The position numbers and the translations under genes were made by a program. From Azomonas macrocytogenes (GTDB taxonomy: Bacteria > Pseudomonadota > Gammaproteobacteria > Pseudomonadales > Pseudomonadaceae), in NCBI RefSeq assembly GCF_014191985.1, contig NZ_JACHXI010000001.1:434001-498000 (forward strand): 64,000 bases of DNA. Direction: 5' to 3'. Below, in pieces: positions 28,708 through 40,355 of this stretch (position 1 is the stretch's first letter; each line of letters opens with the position of its first letter). The notes under the pieces are model-generated. The model had not been told where the DNA came from, did no database searches, and saw nothing but the letters and a program-made list of their open reading frames with translations.

Positions 28708-29745
28708 ATGTTACCCAGATCACTGCTGATCGTCCTGACTTTCGTCTTGAGTTCCAGCGTCCGGGCCGAAGCCCCCGCAACGGCAACGCCACCTGCCCGG
28801 GTCGAACCTGCACCGCTGTTCCAGCGCAGCGATCTGGAGGCACTGGAGCTTTCAAAAAACCTGCCGAGACAGACTCGGCAATTGACTGGTGCAGAGGAGA
28901 AATTCCTAGCGTTCTGGCAACCAGCCAGCACCGATACACCAAAAGGTGCAGTGATCATTCTGCCCGGCGCAGGTGAAACAGCCGACTGGCCGGATATCAT
29001 CGGCCCCTTGCGCCGCGGCCTTCCCGACCATGGCTGGAGCACCATGGCAGTGACGCTGCCCGACCCGCAGCCAGCAGCCCTGCCTGCCATCTATTCGCCC
29101 CAATTGCCGGACATCGCCCTGCCGCAACCAGAACCACCGCCACCTGCTAGCGAACCGGCAACGCCGACAGAAGAACCGCCAGCCGAACAGCCTGAACCGG
29201 CGCACGAAGAAAACACCGAGGAAGAAAAAGTTGCCGAAACCACGCCAGCGCCCGAACCGCAGCCGCCAATGGCAGAAGCAACGACGCCCAAGGAACCACC
29301 GACCTACCCGGAACGCATCGACGCCCGCATCGAAGCGGCCCTGGCCTTCGCCCGCACCCAGCATCTGGGCGCATTGATTCTGCTTGGTCACGGCACAGGA
29401 GGCTATTGGGCCGTTCGGCACCTGGCTCAAGGCAAGTCCGAAGAAATCCGCCATCTGGTAATGATCGACCCCAGCGAACCAAGCGATCAGGAACTAGAAC
29501 TGGAAGATCTGATCGGCGACCTGAAAACCATCACCGGCGACTTTTATTATCGGGAGGGGAACGCAGCTCAACATGCCGCTCTGCGACGCGCTGCCAGCCG
29601 CCGCGCCAAACAGACAACCTATACCCAAATTGTCATATCGGCATCGACTGGCGACCCGACCAATACCCAGGAGCAATTGGTGCGCAGGGTTCGCGGCTGG
29701 CTGGATCGGCAGATAACCGAAACGAAGCCAGCTCGCACCCACTGA
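28708..29745 (+). CDS. DUF3530 family exported alpha/beta-hydrolase-like protein
   Basis: A 345-residue protein with a signal peptide (MLPRSLLIVLTFVLSSSVRA). The mature part looks like an alpha/beta hydrolase: ILPGAGETADWPDIIGPLRRGLPDHGW early, then LILLGHGTGGYWAVRHLA; the GHGTGG places glycine-threonine where many hydrolases have GxSxG, so catalytic activity is doubtful. Between the two lies a long insertion rich in Pro, Glu and Ala (about residues 132-205), probably disordered. ATG at 28708 has AAGGAG upstream. Part of the frame upstream of this ATG is antisense to rpe and is not included. Same position as in P. aeruginosa next to rpe. Function unknown. Confidence 0.85.
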   Translation: MLPRSLLIVLTFVLSSSVRAEAPATATPPARVEPAPLFQRSDLEALELSKNLPRQTRQLTGAEEKFLAFWQPASTDTPKGAVIILPGAGETADWPDIIGPLRRGLPDHGWSTMAVTLPDPQPAALPAIYSPQLPDIALPQPEPPPPASEPATPTEEPPAEQPEPAHEENTEEEKVAETTPAPEPQPPMAEATTPKEPPTYPERIDARIEAALAFARTQHLGALILLGHGTGGYWAVRHLAQGKSEEIRHLVMIDPSEPSDQELELEDLIGDLKTITGDFYYREGNAAQHAALRRAASRRAKQTTYTQIVISASTGDPTNTQEQLVRRVRGWLDRQITETKPARTH

Positions 29746-29749
29746 TTGC

Positions 29750-30511
29750 CTAGCGAAATCCTCGCCGCTGCCGAACGAGCAGATAGGCCTCATGTAGCTC
29801 ACCGGTTCGCTCGGTGGCTTCACGAATTCGAGCAGGGCTGGCGCCCAATCCCGCCAGCTTGTCCGGATGATGCTGGCTCAGCAGGCGCCGATAGGCCTGT
29901 TTGATTGCCTGCGGCTCGCTGTCGGTATTTACACCCAGCAGCCGTAATGCATCCTGATACGCGCTTGGACGACCAGAGGAAAAACCTTGCCGCCGCCCGA
30001 CATCCAGAGCAACGACCGCCTCCGGCGCCCAACCAAGCCACTTGCCCCACAACAGAATCCGTTCGCGTTCACGCGTATCGCTCTGTTCAACGGCACGCGC
30101 CATACGCCAGCAGGCTTGCAGCAGGGTTTTGGCTTCCTGTGGGTTGCTCTGCAAACGCTCCAGCGATTCGCGCAGGCTGTCTTTGCCGGATTTACCACGA
30201 TTGAAGGCCTTGATCGCCAACAATTGTTGAGTTTTACCCAGTTGGCGCCGCTGCATCTCGGCTCGGGCAGTCCGTATGTGCGCTTCATGGACCCGCCCAC
30301 CAACCTTGGCCAGGCAGCCCAGCAGGACAAACAACAATTCGTCGCCCTGCAGCTCCGGCTGGCGGTACGAAAATCGGTGCCAAGCCGACCAGGAGTCCAA
30401 TTGCATGCGACGGTCGACGACCTGTCCCAGCAGAGCTCCCAGCAGAGCACCCGGAATACCGGCCAGCAGCCAACCAGTCAATGCTCCGAGTAGTGTGACC
30501 GGCCAGAACAT
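29750..30511 (-). CDS. djlA: DjlA-like DnaJ-domain co-chaperone, membrane anchored
   Basis: A 253-residue protein with one N-terminal hydrophobic segment (VTLLGALTGWLLAGIPGALLG), a TerB-like central helical domain (about 60-170, LFVLLGCLAKVGGRVHEAHI), and a C-terminal J-domain (about 185-250) with the HPD tripeptide in LLSQHHPDKLAG that activates DnaK. The order matches DjlA. Start abuts the murU stop directly. Convergent with the DUF3530 gene. Confidence 0.9.
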   Translation of the reverse strand: MFWPVTLLGALTGWLLAGIPGALLGALLGQVVDRRMQLDSWSAWHRFSYRQPELQGDELLFVLLGCLAKVGGRVHEAHIRTARAEMQRRQLGKTQQLLAIKAFNRGKSGKDSLRESLERLQSNPQEAKTLLQACWRMARAVEQSDTRERERILLWGKWLGWAPEAVVALDVGRRQGFSSGRPSAYQDALRLLGVNTDSEPQAIKQAYRRLLSQHHPDKLAGLGASPARIREATERTGELHEAYLLVRQRRGFR

Positions 30512-32193
<1,682 letters not shown>

Positions 32194-32327
32194 CAAGGGT
32201 TCTCCACGGCGCTGGCCGATAGACAGGTCATGCTTTATTATCCGGATATTTTGCAGCCTATCGAGATGGCAAGAGGCTCATTGCCGAGCCGATGGCTCGC
32301 AGGCAGCCAGGACCCCGAAAACCAGTT

Positions 32328-35096
32328 ATGGCAGTCAAGCACCCCTTGTTCCGCAAAAAATTCCCGCTATTGGTCACTGGCAGCCTACTTGCCTTACAGC
32401 CGATGGCCACATCCTTGGTGCTGGCAGCGGCCGAAGAATATACCTGCAAGGCGGGTTCCGGTGGCGGCTGGGCCTGCACGACCGGTGCCCGCCCCAAGCA
32501 GATGGCGCCGCGCCCGAGCGACCCCACAGCTTCCGGCGGCGATGGCTTGTACGGCAGCGACATAACCCAGGTCAGCGACGCTGGCGGTAAGGCGCTGAAA
32601 TCGCGCAGTGAAGACTACAGCCATCTCGACTGGGTACCTCGGGAAAAACTGACGGCCGCCCAGATGGCAGAGCTTTCACCCTACTGTACCGGCACCTATG
32701 TCGAGCCGGACCGCCCTGGCCGATTCGACAAGACCCCGAAAAGCGAAGCACCTATCTATGTGTCGGCCAAAGCCTCGCGCCATGAGCAGGACACCGAAGA
32801 CTCGGTCCTGGCCGGGAACGTAGTGCTGCGTCAGGGCAGCATGCAGGTGGAAGCGGACGAAGCCAGGCTGCATCGCCTGGAAAACACGGGCGAACTCTCG
32901 GGTAATGTACGTCTGCGCGACAACGACACCCTGATGGTCGGCGACCGGGCCGAATTACAGCTCGATAATGGCGAGGCCCAAGTTGAAAACCTCGAATACG
33001 TTCTGCACAGCTCCCGCACTCGTGGTAATGCGCAATACGCCAAACGCGAGGAAACCTCGATCCTGCGTCTGAAAGACGGCACTTACACCAGTTGCGAACC
33101 CGGCAGCAACGAATGGTACATACAAGCCAACAACATCGTCATCGATCCGACCGAGGGCTACGGCCACGGCACCAACGTGACGGTACGCGTCCATGAGATT
33201 CCGGTGTTCTATACGCCCTATCTCAGCTTCCCTATCGATGATCGCCGCAAGTCAGGCTTTTTGATGCCAAGCTTTGGTTCGTCCAGCAATAGCGGGATGA
33301 CTTTACTGACGCCTTACTACTTCAACCTGGCACCCAACTTCGATGCGACTCTCTTCCCGAGCTACATGGCCAAGCGCGGCCCGATGATGGAAGGGGAATT
33401 CCGCTACTTGACTCAAAGCAGCGAAGGACAGGTCGGCGGTGGCATCCTGAGCGACAAAGATGACAAGCGCGAGGATCAATCGCTCTACAAGAAGACCCGC
33501 TGGATGTACAGCTGGCAGCATCGTACCGGTCTGGACTCGCGCTGGATGGCTGAAGTCGACTACACGGATATCAGCGATCCCTATTATTTCCGGGACCTGC
33601 AGACCAACCTGCAGGTCAACTATGCCGACCAGTTGAACCAACGCGCCACGCTGACCTACCGGGGCGATTCGTTTACGGCCAGGGCGAACATGCATGCATT
33701 CGAGCGTGCAACCATTTCGGACATTACCCCTTATGATCGCTTGCCACAGCTGAGCCTGAATGGGACGCTCCCCTTCCAGCCCGGCGGACTCAGCCTCAGC
33801 TACGATACCGAATTCGTCAAATTCGAGCGCAATCTGCGCAGCGGCGACTTCATCAATGAAAACGGCAATTCGCAACAATGGTATGACGAGCAGTTGAGAG
33901 GGCTGGCCCGGGCAGACGGTGACCGCCTTCATCTTGAGCCGAGCATAAGCCTGCCGCTCAACTGGACATGGGGCTATCTCAAGCCAACGATCAAGTACGC
34001 CTACACCAGCTACGATATAGATCTGGATAAGCAGGGCAAAAACACTATCTGGGATTTCGAGAAGTACAAGAAAAGCCCCTCCCGTTCCCTGCCAATGGTC
34101 AGCATCGACAGCGGCTTGTATTTCGATCGGCAAACCCAGCTTTTCAGCGAAAATTATCGCCAGACACTGGAGCCACGCCTGTACTACCTCTATGTTCCCA
34201 AGGAAAATCAGGACGATATCCCGATCTTCGATACAGGCGAATACACCTTCAACTATTCGTCACTATGGCGCGACAATCGCTTTTCCGGTCATGATCGCAT
34301 CGCTGACGCCAACCAGATATCCCTTGGCGTTACCAGCCGCTGGATCGATGACAATGGCCTGGAGAGGCAAACGTTCAGCATCGGCCAAACCTACTTTTTC
34401 AGAGATCGCAAAGTCGAACTGCCAGGTATCGACTACAAGAGGCGCGACCGGGATACGGCCACAGTATCGCCTGTCGCTGCGGAATACATGTATCGCCATA
34501 ACAGCGACTGGCGTTTCACCTCTGACCTGAACTGGGACATCGAAAATAGTCAGATACTTTCCAGCAGTGCGATCTTCCATTACCAGCCGGTCGATAACAT
34601 CAACAAAATCGTCAACTTGGGCTTCCGCTATCGGACCGAAACCATGCGCTTCAACCAGTCGACCGGTCGCTGGGAATATAATGATGATTTCGGTGAAAAA
34701 TGGATAACCGATGCTTCCGGCAATAGAGCAAGGAATCCTAATTACATCAAGGATTACTACAAGATCGAGCAAACCGACTTCTCGACCATTTGGCCGCTCG
34801 CTCCACACTGGAATGTCATTGCCCGTTTGCAGTACGACCTCAACCGAGACCGGGTATTGGATGCGTATGGCGGTTTCGAATACGACAGCTGCTGCTGGAA
34901 GCTACGTGTAGTCAATCGCTACTGGATCAACTACAGAGACTACAGCCTCAACCCCGATTCGAACGACAAGGGAAATACCGGCATCTTCTTCCAGGTCACG
35001 CTCAAGGGACTGGGTAACGCCATTGGTGCCCAAACCGACAAGTTCCTCGACCAAACCATCGAAGGTTATCGCACACGTGAAGATCAAGCTCGCTGA
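32328..35096 (+). CDS. lptD: LPS assembly outer membrane protein LptD
   Basis: Outer membrane translocon (with LptE) that places lipopolysaccharide in the outer leaflet; in the outer membrane after BamA assembly. The 922-residue protein starts with a signal peptide (PLLVTGSLLALQPMATSLVLAA), then a Pseudomonas-type N-terminal insert, a periplasmic jellyroll (GNVVLRQGSMQVEADEARLH) and a large barrel. Cysteines that form the essential disulfides are seen: Cys near residue 39 and 48, and the CC pair in YDSCCWKLRVVNRYW near the C-terminus. ATG at 32328 matches the P. aeruginosa start (MAVK); an ATG 12 codons upstream is less likely. SurA, its chaperone, is next. Confidence 0.96.
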   Translation: MAVKHPLFRKKFPLLVTGSLLALQPMATSLVLAAAEEYTCKAGSGGGWACTTGARPKQMAPRPSDPTASGGDGLYGSDITQVSDAGGKALKSRSEDYSHLDWVPREKLTAAQMAELSPYCTGTYVEPDRPGRFDKTPKSEAPIYVSAKASRHEQDTEDSVLAGNVVLRQGSMQVEADEARLHRLENTGELSGNVRLRDNDTLMVGDRAELQLDNGEAQVENLEYVLHSSRTRGNAQYAKREETSILRLKDGTYTSCEPGSNEWYIQANNIVIDPTEGYGHGTNVTVRVHEIPVFYTPYLSFPIDDRRKSGFLMPSFGSSSNSGMTLLTPYYFNLAPNFDATLFPSYMAKRGPMMEGEFRYLTQSSEGQVGGGILSDKDDKREDQSLYKKTRWMYSWQHRTGLDSRWMAEVDYTDISDPYYFRDLQTNLQVNYADQLNQRATLTYRGDSFTARANMHAFERATISDITPYDRLPQLSLNGTLPFQPGGLSLSYDTEFVKFERNLRSGDFINENGNSQQWYDEQLRGLARADGDRLHLEPSISLPLNWTWGYLKPTIKYAYTSYDIDLDKQGKNTIWDFEKYKKSPSRSLPMVSIDSGLYFDRQTQLFSENYRQTLEPRLYYLYVPKENQDDIPIFDTGEYTFNYSSLWRDNRFSGHDRIADANQISLGVTSRWIDDNGLERQTFSIGQTYFFRDRKVELPGIDYKRRDRDTATVSPVAAEYMYRHNSDWRFTSDLNWDIENSQILSSSAIFHYQPVDNINKIVNLGFRYRTETMRFNQSTGRWEYNDDFGEKWITDASGNRARNPNYIKDYYKIEQTDFSTIWPLAPHWNVIARLQYDLNRDRVLDAYGGFEYDSCCWKLRVVNRYWINYRDYSLNPDSNDKGNTGIFFQVTLKGLGNAIGAQTDKFLDQTIEGYRTREDQAR

Positions 35097-36384
35097 CCGC
35101 CTGAGCTCCTTGACCCTATGGGCCCTGCTGCTCGGCGCAATCATGGCCGCAACACCGGTCCTGGCCCAGGTCCAGCCACTGGATCACATCGTCGCGATCG
35201 TCGACAACGACGTGATCATGCGCAGCCAACTGGAGCAGCGTCTGCGGGAAGTCCACAACACCATCGCCCAGCGCAGCGCGGAAATGCCGCCGGAAGACGT
35301 GCTGCGCCAGCAGGTCATGGAACGCCTGATCATAGAAAGCCTGCAATTGCAGATTGCCGAGCGCTCCGGAATTCGCATTTCCGACGAAGAACTGAACGAC
35401 GCCCTGGAAACCATTGCCCAGCGCAACAACATGAGCCTCGCGCAATTTCGTCAGGCATTGATCAAAGATGGCTTGGACCCCACCGAAGCCCGTGAACAAA
35501 TCCGCCGCGAAATGATCATCAGCCGGGTCCGGCAACACCGGATAAACGAAAGAATCCAGGTTTCCGAGCAGGAAATCCGCAACTTCCTTGCCTCCGACCT
35601 CGGAAAAATTCAGCTGTCCGAAGAATATCACCTGGCCAATATCCTGATTCCGATCCCGGAAGCCGCCGACGCTGCTGCGATCCAGGCAGCCGAGCGAATG
35701 GCGCGGGATACCTATCAGCAATCGCTGCAAGGTGTCGATTTTGGACGCCTGGCCGTAGCCCGCTCCGCCAGCGAGAATGCCCTGGAAGGCGGCGACATGG
35801 GTTGGCGCAAGGCGGTCCAGCTACCCCCACCGTTCGATGATCTCGTAAGCGGAATGCCGGTTGGCGGTGTCACTGAACCGATCCGGACACCACCTGGCTA
35901 TATCCTGCTCAAGCTGCTCGAGAAACGCGGCGGAGAAAACCAGGTACGCGACGAGGTACATGTACGCCATATCCTGATCAAGCCCAGCGAAGTCCGCAAG
36001 GAAGATGAAGCCCGTCAGATCATCGAACGCCTGCACGGCCGTATCGTTGCCGGTGAAAATTTTGCAGAATTGGCCAGTAATTTCTCGGAAGATCCAGGAT
36101 CGGCACTCAATGGCGGGGATTTGAACTGGATCGATCCCGACATGCTGGTTCCAGAATTTCGCCGAATGATGCAGAGCACGCCAAGCGGCGAGCTTTCTCC
36201 GCCTTTCCGCACCCCGTATGGCTGGCACGTACTACAGGTACTTGGCCGCCGGGCGACCAACAGCACCGAAGACATCCGTCGGCAGCAGGCCATGAACCTG
36301 CTACGCAGCCGGAGGTTCGACGAGGAACTACAGACCTGGTTGCGCCAGATTCGTGATGAAGCCTACGTCGATATCAAGATATGA
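35077..36384 (+). CDS. surA: Periplasmic peptidyl-prolyl isomerase/chaperone SurA
   Basis: Chaperone that escorts unfolded barrel proteins such as LptD to the Bam complex. The 435-residue product has a signal peptide ending near LAQVQPLD, an N-terminal chaperone domain (about 30-160), two parvulin domains (about 185-275 and 295-390; [11 protein letters not shown] marks the second) and a C-terminal helix. The start is a GTG at 35077 inside the end of lptD (20-base overlap), with GAAGG upstream; no ATG fits the family's N-terminus. Its stop overlaps pdxA by ATGA. Confidence 0.94.
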   Translation: MKIKLADRLSSLTLWALLLGAIMAATPVLAQVQPLDHIVAIVDNDVIMRSQLEQRLREVHNTIAQRSAEMPPEDVLRQQVMERLIIESLQLQIAERSGIRISDEELNDALETIAQRNNMSLAQFRQALIKDGLDPTEAREQIRREMIISRVRQHRINERIQVSEQEIRNFLASDLGKIQLSEEYHLANILIPIPEAADAAAIQAAERMARDTYQQSLQGVDFGRLAVARSASENALEGGDMGWRKAVQLPPPFDDLVSGMPVGGVTEPIRTPPGYILLKLLEKRGGENQVRDEVHVRHILIKPSEVRKEDEARQIIERLHGRIVAGENFAELASNFSEDPGSALNGGDLNWIDPDMLVPEFRRMMQSTPSGELSPPFRTPYGWHVLQVLGRRATNSTEDIRRQQAMNLLRSRRFDEELQTWLRQIRDEAYVDIKI

Positions 36385-37376
36385 AAAGCTTCCAGCGCTT
36401 TGCACTAACCCCCGGAGAACCTGCCGGTATCGGCCCGGATCTCTGCCTGCTGCTGGCCCGTGCTGCACAACCACAGATACTGATAGCCATAGCCAGTTGC
36501 AGCTTGCTGGAGCAACGCGCAGCACAACTGGCCCTGCAGATAAAGCTTGTGCCAGTCACGCCGGCCGCCTGGCCCGTGCAGCCGGCGCAAGCGGGCACCT
36601 TGTACGTATGGGAAACACCACTCCCGGCAGCATCGGTCCAGGCCGGCATTCTCGACCCGTGCAATAGTTCCTACGTCCTGGAAACCCTTTCTCGTGCCGG
36701 CCAAGGCTGCCTCGCCGGTGACTTTGCAGGCATGATCACAGCGCCGGTACACAAGGGCGTGATCAATGAGGCAGGCATCCCTTTTTCCGGCCATACCGAA
36801 TTTCTCGCCGAGCTCACCGGCACGGAACAGGTAGTGATGATGCTGGCGACTCGCAATCTGCGCGTCGCCCTGGTCACCACCCACCTGCCCCTGGCCAAGG
36901 TTGCCGAGGCAATCACGGATCAGCGGCTCGAAAAAGTCACGCGTATTCTGCATGCGGATCTAATAAACAAGTTCGGTATCGCTGAACCACGCATCCTGGT
37001 ATGCGGCTTGAATCCACATGCCGGGGAAGGTGGACATCTAGGCCGAGAAGAAATCGACATCATTGAACCCTGCCTCCAGCGCCTGCGTAGCGAGGGAATG
37101 AATCTGATCGGCCCGCTTCCTGCCGATACTCTTTTCACCCCCAGGAATCTGGAACATTGTGATGCCGTCCTGGCGATGTACCACGACCAGGGATTACCGG
37201 TATTGAAATATCAAGGGTTTGGCGCTGCGGTCAACGTCACCCTGGGCCTGCCGATCATTCGCACATCCGTGGATCACGGCACGGCCTTGGAGCTTGCCGG
37301 AACAGGCAGGATAGACACAGGTAGCCTGCAGGTCGCTCTGGAAACAGCCTATCGAATGGCCGAAAGCCGCTTGTAG
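36381..37376 (+). CDS. pdxA: 4-hydroxythreonine-4-phosphate dehydrogenase
   Basis: NAD-dependent enzyme of the DXP-dependent pyridoxal phosphate pathway. The 331-residue product shows [37 protein letters not shown] (metal-binding His), [12 protein letters not shown] and [12 protein letters not shown], all conserved. Starts in the surA stop (ATGA). A weak hairpin follows it, then rsmA with its own promoter. Confidence 0.95.
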   Translation: MKSFQRFALTPGEPAGIGPDLCLLLARAAQPQILIAIASCSLLEQRAAQLALQIKLVPVTPAAWPVQPAQAGTLYVWETPLPAASVQAGILDPCNSSYVLETLSRAGQGCLAGDFAGMITAPVHKGVINEAGIPFSGHTEFLAELTGTEQVVMMLATRNLRVALVTTHLPLAKVAEAITDQRLEKVTRILHADLINKFGIAEPRILVCGLNPHAGEGGHLGREEIDIIEPCLQRLRSEGMNLIGPLPADTLFTPRNLEHCDAVLAMYHDQGLPVLKYQGFGAAVNVTLGLPIIRTSVDHGTALELAGTGRIDTGSLQVALETAYRMAESRL

Positions 37377-37414
37377 CAAACACCATCGGCCAGTTGACCA
37401 AACACTTCGACAAG

Positions 37415-37431
37415 ACAGGTTTCACACCTGT
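37415..37431 (+). terminator. Short hairpin after pdxA
   Basis: ACAGGT at 37415-37420 pairs with ACCTGT at 37426-37431 over a five-base loop, followed by TTTCG. The stem is short and the T run poor, so termination may be partial. Confidence 0.3.
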
Positions 37432-37469
37432 TTCGATCCAGCCCCATGGCTTCTTGCCTTGGGCTTAGC

Positions 37470-37478
37470 TGCTAGAAT
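37470..37478 (+). promoter_or_regulatory. Extended -10 element before rsmA
   Basis: TGCTAGAAT combines a TGn extension with the -10 hexamer TAGAAT, 77 bases before the rsmA ATG. A poor -35 (TTCTTG at 37451-37456) is 16 bases upstream. Confidence 0.45.
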
Positions 37479-37554
37479 CACGGGCTTTCGCTGTTCGCTT
37501 CCTGCTTACAGCCCATTGTCACTTGCAGCCAAGGCTGAAGCGTGGAGCTTTTCA

Positions 37555-38352
37555 ATGGCAGAGACCTTTCAACATCGGGCCCGTAAGCGATTCGGCCAGA
37601 ATTTCCTGCATGATGCCGGCGTTATCCACAGAATCCTGCGCGCCATCCATGCAGGCCGGGAAGATCATCTGATCGAAATCGGCCCAGGCCAGGGCGCATT
37701 GACCGAAGGACTACTGGAAAGCGGCGCAAGACTTGACGTCATCGAGCTGGACCAGGACTTGATTCCGCTTCTACTCACACGCTTCGGCTCGAACGAACGC
37801 TTCAACCTGCATCAAGGTGACGCACTGCGCTTCGATTTCGCCTCGACAACCGCTACTCTCAACAGCCTGCGCATTGTCGGAAACCTGCCTTACAACATAT
37901 CGACGCCACTGATATTCCATCTGCTCGAACACGCGCACTGGATCAAGGACATGCATTTCATGCTACAGAAAGAGGTAGTGGAACGACTGGCGGCCGAGCC
38001 GGGCAATGGCGACTGGGGGCGCTTGTCGATCATGGTCCAATACCATTGCCAGGTCGACCATCTTTTCAACGTTGGTTCTGGAGCCTTCAAGCCGGCCCCC
38101 AAGGTCGAATCGGCAATCGTGCGCCTGGTACCGCATGCCATTCCGCCTTGCAAAGCACAGGATCCGCACCAGCTCCAACTGGTCGTGCGTGAGGCCTTCA
38201 ACCAACGTCGCAAGACCTTGCGCAATACACTGAAGGGACTCATGGATGCCCAGTCCATCGAAGCAGCCGGTGTCGATGGCAGCCTGCGCCCTGAACAACT
38301 GGATCTGGCAGCATTCGTCAGACTGGCCGACCAACTGGCCGCACGTCACTGA
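37555..38352 (+). CDS. rsmA: 16S rRNA dimethyladenosine transferase (KsgA)
   Basis: Dimethylates two adjacent adenines in helix 45 of 16S rRNA, a late step of small-subunit assembly. The 265-residue product has KRFGQNFLHDAGVI, the SAM-binding IEIGPGQGALTE near residue 40, and the catalytic VGNLPYNISTPLIFHLL. The ATG at 37555 has GGAG upstream; the longer frame from 37459 lies in the promoter area. It follows pdxA by 178 bases and leads into apaG-apaH. Confidence 0.96.
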   Translation: MAETFQHRARKRFGQNFLHDAGVIHRILRAIHAGREDHLIEIGPGQGALTEGLLESGARLDVIELDQDLIPLLLTRFGSNERFNLHQGDALRFDFASTTATLNSLRIVGNLPYNISTPLIFHLLEHAHWIKDMHFMLQKEVVERLAAEPGNGDWGRLSIMVQYHCQVDHLFNVGSGAFKPAPKVESAIVRLVPHAIPPCKAQDPHQLQLVVREAFNQRRKTLRNTLKGLMDAQSIEAAGVDGSLRPEQLDLAAFVRLADQLAARH

Positions 38353-38379
38353 CGTCACGGCCATCAAAAGGAAGTTCCC

Positions 38380-38760
38380 ATGACCGAAACTCGCTACCAT
38401 ATCGATGTCAATGTCAGTACGCGGTATTTGCCGGAACAATCCGAACCAGGGCAGAGCCGCTATGCTTTCGCCTATAAAATAACCATAGAAAACAAAGGAG
38501 AAGTATCCGCACAATTGCTTTCAAGGCATTGGATCATCACTGATGGCGATGGCAAAGTGCAGGAGGTACGAGGTGCTGGAGTAGTTGGAGAGCAACCGGT
38601 GATTCCCCCGGGGCAGCGTCACATCTACACCAGCGGGACGTTGCTGGCCACCCGGGTAGGCAGCATGCAGGGCAGCTATCAGATGCTGGCCGAGGATGGC
38701 CAGAATTTCGAAGCGGAGATCGCACCTTTTCGGCTTGCCGTACCCGGAGCCCTGCACTGA
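38380..38760 (+). CDS. apaG: ApaG, Fe/Co-associated small protein
   Basis: A 126-residue protein of the ApaG/DUF525 family, a fibronectin-like beta sandwich. Conserved stretches: [41 protein letters not shown] and [20 protein letters not shown]. Biochemical role is uncertain; loss affects cobalt resistance and Mg efflux in some bacteria. AAGGAAG precedes the ATG. Sits between rsmA and apaH as usual. Confidence 0.94.
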   Translation: MTETRYHIDVNVSTRYLPEQSEPGQSRYAFAYKITIENKGEVSAQLLSRHWIITDGDGKVQEVRGAGVVGEQPVIPPGQRHIYTSGTLLATRVGSMQGSYQMLAEDGQNFEAEIAPFRLAVPGALH

Positions 38761-38795
38761 CGCGGCAGGGATCGACTATGGAGAGATGAGTGCTT

Positions 38796-39620
38796 ATGAC
38801 GCTATACGCTGTTGGCGATCTGCAAGGCTGTCTGGATCCACTGAAAAATCTACTGGAACAAGTCGATTTCAATCCTTCCCGTGACACCCTCTGGCTGACT
38901 GGCGACCTGGTCAACCGAGGCTCGCAATCGCTGGAAACCTTACGTTTCGTGCATGATCTCGGGTCTTCGGCTGTCTGCGTGCTTGGCAACCATGACTTGC
39001 ATCTGCTGGCAGTAGCCTTCGATATCGAGCGGATGAAAAAATCCGACACGCTCGAATCCATTCTCGCAGCCCCCGACCGCGAAGATCTGATCGATTGGCT
39101 GCGCCAGCAGGAGCTGATTCATCATGATTCCGCCCGTGATATCACCATGGTGCATGCCGGAATTCCTCCACAGTGGTCCATACCCAAGGCGCTTAAACGA
39201 GCAGCCGAAGTGGAGAGTGCCTTACGAGACGATGCAAGCCTGCTGCCTTACCTGAATGGCATGTATGGCAACCAACCAGTCAAGTGGAATAAAGCCCTGG
39301 TTGGTATCGAACGCCTGCGGATCATCACCAACTACTTTACCCGGATGCGCTTCTGCCAGGCCGACGGCACCCTGGACCTGGTTGCCAAGGAAGGCATCGA
39401 TACTGCACCGGAAGGATTTACCCCCTGGTTTTCCCACCCCAATCGCAAGAGCCGGGGCCACCGACTGCTATTCGGCCACTGGGCAGCGCTTGAAGGGCAC
39501 TGTGACGAACCCGATGTCTATGCGTTGGATACCGGGTGCGTCTGGGGTAATGCCCTGACTCTGATGAACCTCGACAACAACGAAACACTCCGCTGCGATT
39601 GCAAGGAGCTCGGTAAATGA
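38796..39620 (+). CDS. apaH: Symmetrical bis(5'-nucleosyl)-tetraphosphatase ApaH
   Basis: Hydrolyses Ap4A to two ADP, and also removes Np4 RNA caps. The 274-residue metallophosphoesterase has [39 protein letters not shown] and a late FGHWAALEG with metal ligands. ATG at 38796 has GGAGAG about 10 bases upstream; a GTG two codons earlier is the alternative. Its stop overlaps glpE in ATGA. Confidence 0.95.
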   Translation: MTLYAVGDLQGCLDPLKNLLEQVDFNPSRDTLWLTGDLVNRGSQSLETLRFVHDLGSSAVCVLGNHDLHLLAVAFDIERMKKSDTLESILAAPDREDLIDWLRQQELIHHDSARDITMVHAGIPPQWSIPKALKRAAEVESALRDDASLLPYLNGMYGNQPVKWNKALVGIERLRIITNYFTRMRFCQADGTLDLVAKEGIDTAPEGFTPWFSHPNRKSRGHRLLFGHWAALEGHCDEPDVYALDTGCVWGNALTLMNLDNNETLRCDCKELGK

Positions 39621-39940
39621 ACGACTTTAAGCGAATCGATCCAGACACCGCGCTTACCATGCTCGGAAAAGGTGCAGAAATCGTCGATATCCGTGATCCA
39701 CAAAGTTTCATCAGTGGTCATATCCCTGGAGCCAGGCACCTGGACAATCACTTGCTGGCTGACTTCATTGCCAGTGCCGACCTCGAAACTCCTCTGATCG
39801 TCACTTGCTATCACGGAAATTCGAGCCAGAGCGCCGCAGCCTATCTGGCCAGCCGTGGTTTTTCGGAAGTCTACAGCCTAGACGGTGGCTTTGAATTGTG
39901 GCGCAGCCTATATCCGGAAAGGGTTGTTCGCGAACAGTGA
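39617..39940 (+). CDS. glpE: Thiosulfate sulfurtransferase GlpE (rhodanese)
   Basis: A single-domain rhodanese of 107 residues that moves sulfane sulfur to cyanide or thioredoxin. The active-site loop is CYHGNSS with Cys64; the usual [22 protein letters not shown] precedes it. It starts inside the apaH stop (ATGA), and ends the lptD-to-glpE series. Confidence 0.93.
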   Translation: MNDFKRIDPDTALTMLGKGAEIVDIRDPQSFISGHIPGARHLDNHLLADFIASADLETPLIVTCYHGNSSQSAAAYLASRGFSEVYSLDGGFELWRSLYPERVVREQ

Positions 39941-40355
39941 CTCAATAAAGGTCTTCGCTGCACCGATCACGCACCATAAATGATCACCAACCAGCATGCA
40001 GCGCTTTCCATATGGCCTAATAGCCTCTTTAACCTTCACATTCAGAAAAGCGAACTATCCTTTGCCCCAGGTTCTCAAAAAGAGAGAACCGGCTAAAGGC
40101 CTTTAGAAATCGGCCGATTCAAGGCAGCAACGCCAACGATTCCAATAACCGACTTGGCGTAGTGCTCAAGTCAAAGCCAAGCCATGGGAGCAGGCGGCAT
40201 TCCATTTGCAGGGCCTTGTGCAGGCCTTGTGGGCCTTAGTGGTTTTCAGACCACCGAATTCACCCCCAGACGCCATCGCCCAGCGGCCTCCAGTCGGCCG
40301 CACCGCAAGCGCCTGAGGATCAGCCGGCTCCGAGCATCGACCTGAGGTGAAGTTC
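39941..40355. other. Leader region between glpE and prkA
   Basis: 415 bases with no gene. Visible structures: a hairpin GGTTCTC/GAGAACC (40070-40076 and 40084-40090, possibly the glpE terminator), the perfect palindrome CTAAAGGCCTTTAG (40093-40106), ATCGGCCGAT (40109-40118), a triplicated GGCCTT motif near 40213-40238, and a sigma-54-like promoter at 40195. An untranslated leader or small RNA is possible but not supported further. Confidence 0.5.
40195..40210 (+). promoter_or_regulatory. Sigma-54-like promoter candidate for prkA
   Basis: CGGCATTCCATTTGCA has the GG and GC dinucleotides at the -24/-12 spacing of RpoN promoters (TGGCAC-N5-TTGCA). The homologous yeaGH operon of E. coli is Ntr-regulated, which supports it. 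The -24 half is imperfect. Confidence 0.4.
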
